From Pseudarthrobacter sulfonivorans (GTDB lineage Bacteria; Actinomycetota; Actinomycetes; Actinomycetales; Micrococcaceae): a stretch of 64,000 nt of DNA. Of this stretch, positions 58,006-64,000 are shown piece by piece; within the stretch, counting starts at the first letter, position 1, and each line of letters opens with the position of its first letter. Position numbers and translations under genes: made by a program. The notes beneath the pieces were generated by a model. The model saw only the letters and a list, made by a program, of their open reading frames with translations, made no database searches and was not told the origin of the DNA. The stretch covers positions 104,041 through 168,040 of the forward strand of contig NZ_JACXBW010000011.1 of the NCBI RefSeq assembly GCF_014712225.1, read 5' to 3'.

Positions 58006-58110
58006 GGCCGACTCCCACAGTGCCGGCTCCCATGGCACCGACCAATCGGCTGTCCGTGCACGTGAATGGTGGAGAACCAAGGTGAAAGCGGCAAGAATGC
58101 AGCGGTCAGA

Positions 58111-58168
58111 GGGCCGGCGACGGCTGGGGGAGAGGCCTTGGTCTCGAAGACCTCCTCGTCGCCGGCCC
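58111..58168. repeat. Large inverted repeat upstream of the ANTAR gene
   Basis: GGGCCGGCGACG (58111-58122) pairs with CGTCGCCGGCCC (58157-58168); inside, GGTCT/AGACC forms a second stem around CGA. It lies 106 bases before the ANTAR start. The remainder of 58006-58442 shows no gene. Confidence 0.65.
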
Positions 58169-58442
58169 CGCTCACTTCCCGGGCCCCTACGGGCGGGAAA
58201 ACGTGGCTGCTAAGTCCTGTATTCATTCCTTCTCACACCCCCTAGTGAGACATCCAACCCCTGAGACAACGAGTCTTTGGCTCTAGATCGAAGGTAGTTG
58301 GGGCGTGGCCCAGGTGAACGCGTAATCGGTACTCGTGTTTGAGATTAGGTAGTACTTGGTTTTGCGGGTCTCTACTCGGATCAGTGCTGAAAAACTCAGC
58401 CTTCTCATGACGTATGAAGCCGGGGATGGGAAGATAAGCACC

Positions 58443-59018
58443 ATGGAACTGCACATCACCGGGGACCCCGCTGCCGACCAACTGCTCACTGATGATGCGT
58501 TTGCGCTACTGACGGGGATGCTGCTGGACCAGCAGGTAACCATGGAATCCGCCTTCGCAGGGCCGGAGAAGATCCGGTCACGCATCGGCTCCATCGATCC
58601 GGCAGCCGTAGCCGCTTACGAGCCGGAGGCGTTCGTCGAAGTGTTCAAGGAAAGGCCGGCAGTCCACCGGTTCCCCGGCTCGATGGCGGCGCGGGTCCAG
58701 GCCCTCGCGGAGACGGTCCGGCGCGACTGGAACGGTGACGCCACGCAGATTTGGACTCAGGGCGGTCCCGGCGGCAAGGAAGTACTGCGACGCCTGCAGG
58801 CCTTGCCCGGTTTCGGGGAGCAAAAGGCGAAGATCTTCCTTGCGCTCCTGGGCAAGCAGTGCGGGCTGAGTGCACCGGGCTGGCGAGAGGCGGCCGGGCA
58901 TTATGGCCAGGAAGATGCCTTCCTTTCGGTCGCAGACATCGTGGATCCTGAGTCCCTCGTCAAGGTGCGGGCCAGCAAGCAGGCAGCGAAGGCAGCGGCG
59001 AAGAAAATCCAGGAATAG
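58443..59018 (+). CDS. HhH-GPD base-excision-type protein
   Basis: 191 residues from ATG 58443 (GGGAAG upstream). HhH-GPD fold: FALLTGMLLDQQVTMESAF near residue 20, and helix-hairpin-helix LPGFGEQKAKIFLALLGKQ at about 121-139. The catalytic Asp that follows the hairpin in active glycosylases (as in V-D-T) is not seen; here the text is APGWREAAGHYG. It fits a poorly known actinobacterial HhH-GPD group. DNA binding is likely; glycosylase activity is uncertain. Confidence 0.85.
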   Translation: MELHITGDPAADQLLTDDAFALLTGMLLDQQVTMESAFAGPEKIRSRIGSIDPAAVAAYEPEAFVEVFKERPAVHRFPGSMAARVQALAETVRRDWNGDATQIWTQGGPGGKEVLRRLQALPGFGEQKAKIFLALLGKQCGLSAPGWREAAGHYGQEDAFLSVADIVDPESLVKVRASKQAAKAAAKKIQE

Positions 59019-59226
59019 GCGCTGGGACGGGAATACGCGCCTTAAGGACCAGGGAACCTCCGCGCGCGAACCGGTCCGGCAAAGTCGCTGCCCTGCCAGG
59101 CTGCCCTGGTAAACCGTGTCCTCCTGCAATAATCGGTACCGACAGTTGTCCGGGAGCGAGGAAGCCCCCGGTCGAACAGGACGCAATGTAAGTTCGGGCC
59201 CATCACACCAGACGAGGCGGACATCC

Positions 59227-61494
59227 ATGAAGGCTCCAGACCAGCAGTACGCTCAGTTCTCCGGAACCCCGGCTCCGCCAGGCGCCGGTGAAGCAGCAGG
59301 TCATGCTCATGTGGACCAGGACCTCCTCCAGCGCCTGGCCGATGCGCGCGGGGTGGGCACGTCATTCCACGGCTGGGACGGGCTGCCGTACAGCGTCGCT
59401 CCCGAGACCCTGGTGAAAGTCCTGGCTGCGTTGGGCGTCCGGGCCCACACGAACGAACTGATCGAAGCCGCCCTGGCCGAGGCCGAACTGGCGCCGTGGC
59501 GGCGGATGCTGCCGCCCGCCGTCGTGGTTCAAGAGGGCGACGCCCGGCTGGTTCCGGTCCACGTCCCGGACGGTGCCACCGCTCGTTTGACTGTGCTGCT
59601 GGAAGCGGGCGCAGGCGAGCCCGTGGAGGCGGTCCAGCAGGATGTCTGGGTCACGCCGCAGGATGTGGACGGCGTGCCCACCGGCCGGGCCACTTTCGCC
59701 GTGCCGGAGGGGCTGCCGCTTGGCTGGCACACGCTGCATGCCGAGTCCGACGGCGTCACAGCCGAGTGTGCGCTGGTGGTGGTTCCGGCGCGGCTCACCA
59801 CCGCCGATTCCTTGGTGGAGCGCCGCGGCTGGGGACTGGCCACGCAGCTGTACTCCGTGCGGTCGAAGCGGTCCTGGGGCATCGGCGACTTCGCCGACCT
59901 GGCGGACCTGGCAACGCTTAGCGGTGAACGGGGCGCGGACTACGTCCTGGTCAACCCACTGCACGCGGCGGAGCCCGTACCGCCGGTCCAGCCCTCGCCG
60001 TACTCGCCGTCAACGCGGCGCTTTTTCAACCCGCTTTACATCCGGGTGGAAGCCATCCCGGAACTGGCTTACCTCAGGCCGCGCAAACGCGCCACGATCG
60101 ACAGGCTGCAGGAGCAGGTCCAGGGCCTGAACGCGGACGGGGAGCGGCTGGACCGGAACGCCGTGTTCGCGGCCAAGCTCCAGGCCCTGGAGCTGCTTTA
60201 CCACGCACGGCGCTCGCCGGCCCGGCAGGCAGCGTTCGACGAATTTTGCCGGAGTTCCGGTACCGGCCTGGACGATTTTGCTCTCTGGTCCGCCATCCGC
60301 GAAGACCTGGCGGCGGAGGACCCGCTGTGGATGGACCCGGATTGCGCCCTGGGGTCGCCCGAGGCCGAGGCGCTGAGGGAAAAACTTGCGCACCGGATCG
60401 GTTTCCACCGCTGGCTGCAGTGGATCTGTGACGAGCAGCTCGAATACGCGCAGCAGGCCGCGCGCCGGGCAGGCATGCGGCTGGGCGTGGTGCATGATCT
60501 GGCCGTCGGCGTTGACCTGAGCAGTGCCGACGCCTGGACGCTTCGCGGTGTGCTGGCGCCGGGGATCAGCGTGGGCGCACCGCCGGACATGTACAACCAG
60601 CAGGGCCAGGACTGGAACCAGCCGCCCTGGCATCCCGCACGCCTGGCCGAGGCGGGCTACGCACCCTTCCGCAACATGCTCTCCACGGTCCTCCGGCACG
60701 CCGGCGGCATCCGGGTGGACCACGTCCTGGGACTGTTCCGCCTCTGGTGGGTGCCGGCCGGAAACTCGCCGCGGGACGGCGCCTACGTCAAGTATGATCA
60801 CGACGCACTGATCGGCATCCTGGCGCTGGAGGCCCAGCGCGCCGGCGCCGTGGTGATCGGGGAGGACCTGGGAACGTTCGAACCGTGGGTGCGTGACTAC
60901 CTTGCTGCCCGCGGCATTCTGGGGACGTCCATCCTGTGGTTCGAGAACGACGGCGACTCCCCACTGCCGCCGGAGCGTTACCGCACGCAGGCGCTCGCCA
61001 GCGTCAACACCCACGACCTTCCGCCCACCGCCGGCTACCTTGCGGGCGATCACGTGGCGCTCCGCAGCAGGCTGGGGCTGCTGGAACGATCCGAAGCCGA
61101 AGAGCGGGCCGACCATGTGGCCACGCTTGAGAAGATGATGGGGTTGCTGCGCGAACGCGGGCTGCTGCCTGAAGGCGGCCAGACTCCCGCTGTCGCTCCC
61201 GCCAGCGTCGGCACTCAAGCGAGCCCCGGCACTCACGCTGACGAGGAGCGCACCATTGAGGCGCTGCACCGCCTCCTCGCCCAGACACCGTCGGTGTTGC
61301 TCGGCGTCGCACTGGTTGACGCGGTGGGGGAGCGGCGCGTGCAGAACCAGCCGGGCACCACCGAAGCGCTGTATCCGAACTGGCAGGTTCCTCTGGGCGA
61401 CCCCACCGGTAAGCCCGTGTTTATCGATGACCTTCCCGGCAACGCCAGGTTCAACTCGCTTTTGGCCGTTGTCTCGGAGTCATTACGCGGGTAG
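59227..61494 (+). CDS. malQ: 4-alpha-glucanotransferase (amylomaltase)
   Basis: 755 residues from ATG 59227 (GAGGCGG upstream). Glycoside hydrolase family 77; disproportionates maltodextrins. An actinobacterial N-terminal extension of ~200 residues precedes the GH77 barrel starting RGWGLATQLYSVRSKRSWGI. Nucleophile Asp in GGIRVDHVLGLFRLW, acid Glu in VVIGEDLGTFEPWV and the third acid in SVNTHDLPPTAGY are all present. No other glycogen or maltose gene is in the window. Confidence 0.96.
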   Translation: MKAPDQQYAQFSGTPAPPGAGEAAGHAHVDQDLLQRLADARGVGTSFHGWDGLPYSVAPETLVKVLAALGVRAHTNELIEAALAEAELAPWRRMLPPAVVVQEGDARLVPVHVPDGATARLTVLLEAGAGEPVEAVQQDVWVTPQDVDGVPTGRATFAVPEGLPLGWHTLHAESDGVTAECALVVVPARLTTADSLVERRGWGLATQLYSVRSKRSWGIGDFADLADLATLSGERGADYVLVNPLHAAEPVPPVQPSPYSPSTRRFFNPLYIRVEAIPELAYLRPRKRATIDRLQEQVQGLNADGERLDRNAVFAAKLQALELLYHARRSPARQAAFDEFCRSSGTGLDDFALWSAIREDLAAEDPLWMDPDCALGSPEAEALREKLAHRIGFHRWLQWICDEQLEYAQQAARRAGMRLGVVHDLAVGVDLSSADAWTLRGVLAPGISVGAPPDMYNQQGQDWNQPPWHPARLAEAGYAPFRNMLSTVLRHAGGIRVDHVLGLFRLWWVPAGNSPRDGAYVKYDHDALIGILALEAQRAGAVVIGEDLGTFEPWVRDYLAARGILGTSILWFENDGDSPLPPERYRTQALASVNTHDLPPTAGYLAGDHVALRSRLGLLERSEAEERADHVATLEKMMGLLRERGLLPEGGQTPAVAPASVGTQASPGTHADEERTIEALHRLLAQTPSVLLGVALVDAVGERRVQNQPGTTEALYPNWQVPLGDPTGKPVFIDDLPGNARFNSLLAVVSESLRG

Positions 61495-61532
61495 GGCTGG
61501 CGGGCTGCCCCGGGCGGGGCGACAATGTGAGC

Positions 61533-61560
61533 AACCGGCCGGAGAGTCCTCCGGCCGGTT
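61533..61560 (+). terminator. malQ terminator
   Basis: AACCGGCCGGA (61533-61543) pairs with TCCGGCCGGTT (61550-61560) over a 6-base loop, 38 bases after the malQ stop. Confidence 0.82.
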
Positions 61561-61589
61561 CGCGGGAGGAAGCCGGTTCACGGGAGGAA
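61554..61589 (+). repeat. Tandem duplication carrying the ribosome site
   Basis: GCCGGTTCGCGGGAGGAA (61554-61571) is followed directly by GCCGGTTCACGGGAGGAA (61572-61589). Each copy has GGGAGGA; only the second is at working distance from the ATG at 61594. The first copy overlaps the terminator arm. Confidence 0.85.
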
Positions 61590-61593
61590 TCAC

Positions 61594-62499
61594 ATGAGCG
61601 ACGGACCAGTCCTGGTGGTGGGCGGTACTGGCATGCTGGGCAGCCAGGTTGTCACGGAGCTGCTCGCGCGGGGCAGACAGGTACGCGCGCTGGTGCGGCC
61701 GGGCTCGGATGCGTCCCGCCTCGAAGCGGCCGGCGCCGAGGTTGCCCGCGGCGACATGATGGATCCGGCGTCGCTGGCGCGCGCCATGGACGGTGCCGAC
61801 GCTGTAGTCACTTCGGCGGCCGGCTACACCAGGCACCGCAAGGGCGATACCAGCGAGACTGACATCGTGGGCAACACCAACCTCGTGGAGGCGGCCGGCC
61901 GCTCGGGGATCCGCCGGTTCGTCCTCACCAGCATCCTCACGTGCGACCAGACTCCGCAAGTGCCGCACTTCTGGCACAAGAAGCTTGCGGAGGACCGGCT
62001 GGAGAAACTAGGCGTGCCCTTCGTGGCCCTGCGTCCGGGTGCGTTCCTGGACCAGATCACCCGGTTCGGCGGCGACCCCATCAGCAAGGGGCGGCTCAGT
62101 TGGTTCGGGTCGGCGCGGATACCGCTGACGTTTGTGCACACCGCGCATCTGGCCCGTTATCTGGCCGCCGCCGTTGACGTCCCGGGGGTGGAGGGCAGAC
62201 GCATCGACATCGGCTGGGACCGGCCGGTTAGCATGCAGGATATTGCGGATATCGCAGGCCGGCTCACCGGTAAGACCATCCGCGTCCGCTCGGTGCCCAC
62301 TGGGCTACTGCGCGGGGCCGGCACTGTGCTGGCGCCGGTCAATCCGATGGCCAAGGACATGTCGGCCATGATCGATTGGTTCCAGACCGGCCGGTATGTA
62401 GCGGACACAACCCTCCAGCAGCAGTTCTTCGGCGAGCCACCCACTGCGGAGGACGCTGTCCGCCGGCTCGTTACCGGTCTTGGGCACGCTGTTCGCTGA
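61594..62499 (+). CDS. NmrA/atypical SDR NAD(P)-binding oxidoreductase
   Basis: 301 residues. Rossmann start VLVVGGTGMLGSQVVTELLA (6-25) with the NmrA-type GGTGxxG, then RALVRPGSDASRLEAAGAEV. The classical Tyr-x-x-x-Lys pair is not evident, as expected for NmrA-like and complex-I-assembly-like atypical SDRs. WHKKLAEDRLEKLGVPFVAL and RPGAFLDQI are typical of this group. It may be a redox sensor or a quinone/isoflavone reductase-like enzyme. Start set by GGGAGGA four bases upstream. Confidence 0.87.
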   Translation: MSDGPVLVVGGTGMLGSQVVTELLARGRQVRALVRPGSDASRLEAAGAEVARGDMMDPASLARAMDGADAVVTSAAGYTRHRKGDTSETDIVGNTNLVEAAGRSGIRRFVLTSILTCDQTPQVPHFWHKKLAEDRLEKLGVPFVALRPGAFLDQITRFGGDPISKGRLSWFGSARIPLTFVHTAHLARYLAAAVDVPGVEGRRIDIGWDRPVSMQDIADIAGRLTGKTIRVRSVPTGLLRGAGTVLAPVNPMAKDMSAMIDWFQTGRYVADTTLQQQFFGEPPTAEDAVRRLVTGLGHAVR

Positions 62500-62506
62500 C
62501 GTCCCT

Positions 62507-62560
62507 GTCCGGGATGAGCTGCCGTCCGGGATGAGCTGAGCTGCCGTCCGGTATGAGCTG
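62507..62560 (+). repeat. Three short tandem repeats
   Basis: GTCCGGGATGAGCTG begins at 62507 and 62524, and GTCCGGTATGAGCTG at 62546. The copies start eight bases after the NmrA-type gene's stop. Confidence 0.8.
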
Positions 62561-62696
62561 CGCCGAAGCAGGGTTGCCCAGCGCCAGGCGTTGGCCGTTC
62601 ACCCTGCATGGACTACGCGGAGATGCCGACCCTGCGTGCCGGTTCCGTTTTCGACTCCGCATAGTGGGCCGGGCTACTCTTCCTGGCAGAAATGGA

Positions 62697-62813
62697 CTAG
62701 CCGGCAATGAGCGGGTGCCCGGCGGGGTCGTCCCGGAAGGTGACAGGGCCGCCGTCGTGCTCAAACGGAATGTTTGCGCCGGGTGATGCCCCGCCCCGCC
62801 CCGTAGCTGACAC
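62697..62813 (-). CDS. Possible 38-residue protein
   Basis: GTG at 62813 with AAAGG at workable distance, ending at a TAG. The product ends IPFEHDGGPVTFRDDPAGHP, then LIAG, which reads like protein rather than noise, perhaps the end of a VOC-like domain. It may be a small gene or a remnant. The rest of 62500-63009 shows no gene. Confidence 0.25.
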   Translation of the reverse strand: MSATGRGGASPGANIPFEHDGGPVTFRDDPAGHPLIAG

Positions 62814-63009
62814 GCCACATGCCTTTCAGCGCGGCCTTTGAACTATGCCCAACTGGAAGCGCTTGCACTGAATTCTCGGTCTTTTGAGACCGTGCCAAGA
62901 GGCTATTGAGCGCATACCATGAGGTTCGTGGCGGTTATCTTGCGAGACCTGGCGACGTTTCCGGAATGCATGCTGTTTGCTCCCGCCGGCGTGCCGAAAG
63001 GGGTTTGCG

Positions 63010-63876
63010 TTGTCACGCTCCGGACTGGGCTTTGATTCCACCGCCGATTCCGTTGCCGGGATCGCCGAGCGCCTGCGTTCCGCAGGGTGTGTCTTTGCTG
63101 AAGAGGAGGCCCGGCTGCTCATGGCCGCCGCGTCCTCTCCCGCTGATGTCAGTGCCACCGTGGAGCGGCGCATTGCGGGCAATCCGCTTGAGCACATTCT
63201 CGGCTGGGCAGAGTTTGGGGGCCTGCGGATTGAGCTCGACACCGGTGTCTTCGTTCCGCGTCGCCGCACCGAGCTACTGGTCAACGAGGCTGTTGCGCTG
63301 CTGTCGGACGTCTCGGCGGGGGAGTCCAAGGTCCGGCGGGGTAGGGCACGAATTTCGGCGCGGCCAGTCGGGCCTAGAGTCGTCGTTGATCTGTGCTGCG
63401 GATCCGGCGCAGCGGGTGCCGTGCTCGCGTCCCGGATGCCGGGGCTTGAACTGCATGCTGCGGACCTCGATCCTGCCGCTGTGGCGTGTGCGCGCCGTAA
63501 CGTCGGCCGTGTGGGTGGAGTGGTTCACGAGGGCGATCTGTTCGATGCCCTCCCGAGGGTCATCAAGGGACGTGTCTCGGTACTGACAGCGAATGCCCCC
63601 TACGTCCCTACTGCCGAGATTTCCACCATGCCGCGCGAAGCACGTGATTTTGAGCCAATGCTGTCGCTCGACGGCGGCGCGGACGGCCTCGACCTTCATC
63701 GCCGCATTGCCGCTGGGGCCCGCGAGTGGCTGCGTGTTGGCGGGCATATCATCATCGAAACGAGTGAGCGGCAGGCCAAACGCACGGCATTGATCCTGGC
63801 GGCGGCGGGGTTCGTGGTCAGGACCGCCAGGTCGGCCGAGCTCGATGGCACCGTGGTTGTCGGCCGAGCTGGCTAG
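63010..63876 (+). CDS. PrmC/HemK-related protein-glutamine N5-methyltransferase
   Basis: 288 residues from a TTG at 63010, with AAGGGG seven bases upstream. N-terminal helical domain, NPLEHILGWAEFGGLRIELD and FVPRRRTELLVNEAV as in HemK proteins, SAM loop VVDLCCGSGAAGAVLA, and a catalytic motif NAPY where PrmC has NPPY. DFEPMLSLDGGADGLDLHRR follows as usual. This NAPY form belongs to an actinobacterial PrmC-related group whose substrate is not established. A second, true PrmC should exist elsewhere. Confidence 0.87.
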   Translation: MSRSGLGFDSTADSVAGIAERLRSAGCVFAEEEARLLMAAASSPADVSATVERRIAGNPLEHILGWAEFGGLRIELDTGVFVPRRRTELLVNEAVALLSDVSAGESKVRRGRARISARPVGPRVVVDLCCGSGAAGAVLASRMPGLELHAADLDPAAVACARRNVGRVGGVVHEGDLFDALPRVIKGRVSVLTANAPYVPTAEISTMPREARDFEPMLSLDGGADGLDLHRRIAAGAREWLRVGGHIIIETSERQAKRTALILAAAGFVVRTARSAELDGTVVVGRAG

Positions 63877-64000
63877 CTCTCGTATTCTGATCCATTTCGG
63901 ACTGTAGCTGCGCACCTATTGGCTGATTCTCCGCATCACGGAAGCCGTTCGGCCGCCTATGGTTCAGCCGTATTTCAGGTGTTCGCGAAACGTCACGGCT
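63877..64000. other. Window end without recognised feature
   Basis: The last 124 bases show no convincing gene start, RNA or repeat on either strand. Confidence 0.5.

Noticed and set aside
1..64000. CRISPR arrays, insertion sequences, integrases, prophage
   Set aside because: No regular spaced repeats and no transposase, integrase or phage structural motifs were found; the repeats noted are short and intergenic.

Overview
The window is chromosomal DNA of a high-GC actinobacterium of the Arthrobacter/Pseudarthrobacter type (Micrococcaceae). The support is lsr2, clpC with an actinobacterial-type layout, DisA and RadA, DUF3040 and DUF3592 proteins, an ANTAR regulator, a PTS-type dihydroxyacetone kinase, strong GC bias in third codon positions, and many start codons placed 6-8 bases after a TANNNT box (leaderless genes). 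No transposase, integrase, phage gene, CRISPR array or origin was seen.

Layout. 1-2.2 kb: TetR regulator, DJ-1/PfpI protein and a hexapeptide-repeat protein. 2.2-7.4 kb: a tartrate module on the minus strand (LysR regulator, tartrate dehydrogenase, C4-dicarboxylate carrier, glycerate kinase). 7.5-13 kb: a drug-efflux MFS pump, a membrane-anchored hydrolase and three tandem paralogous alpha/beta hydrolases, each with its own start signal. 13-19.2 kb: housekeeping genes (lysS, a small membrane protein, lsr2, clpC, an ArgA-like acetyltransferase) with a decayed stretch at 15.2-16.07 kb. 19.5-21.8 kb: dhaKLM. 21.9-28.9 kb: small membrane and lipoproteins, mutY, a secreted or anchored protein, disA and prfC. 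28.9-30.6 kb: a fabF-like synthase and a putative DNA-binding protein.

30.7-44.5 kb is the most unusual part: an inducible catabolic island. It holds a class I aminotransferase, an RraA-fold 4-hydroxy-4-methyl-2-oxoglutarate/4-carboxy-4-hydroxy-2-oxoadipate-type aldolase, a LysR regulator, a complete Pot-like ABC importer, a divergent three-subunit 5-oxoprolinase (PxpABC), an MHS-type MFS carrier, a short-chain dehydrogenase and a D-2-hydroxyacid dehydrogenase. The PxpA and PxpB subunits have lost conserved active-site motif residues. My inference is that the cluster imports and opens a substituted 5-oxoproline (a lactam), transaminates the resulting 4-hydroxy-4-substituted glutamate and splits the keto acid to pyruvate. 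Shared promoter motifs tie the parts together. An L-idonate pair (idnO/idnD) with different codon use follows at 44.6-46.5 kb.

46.6-64 kb: radA, a FUSC-type membrane protein, the pstSCAB phosphate operon facing a DUF47-pit operon, a structured RNA candidate with its own promoter, tRNA-Lys(TTT), an ANTAR protein, an HhH-GPD protein, malQ, an NmrA-type oxidoreductase and a PrmC-related methyltransferase. A family of intergenic hairpin repeats recurs at about 5.0, 6.4, 48.0 and 53.7 kb.
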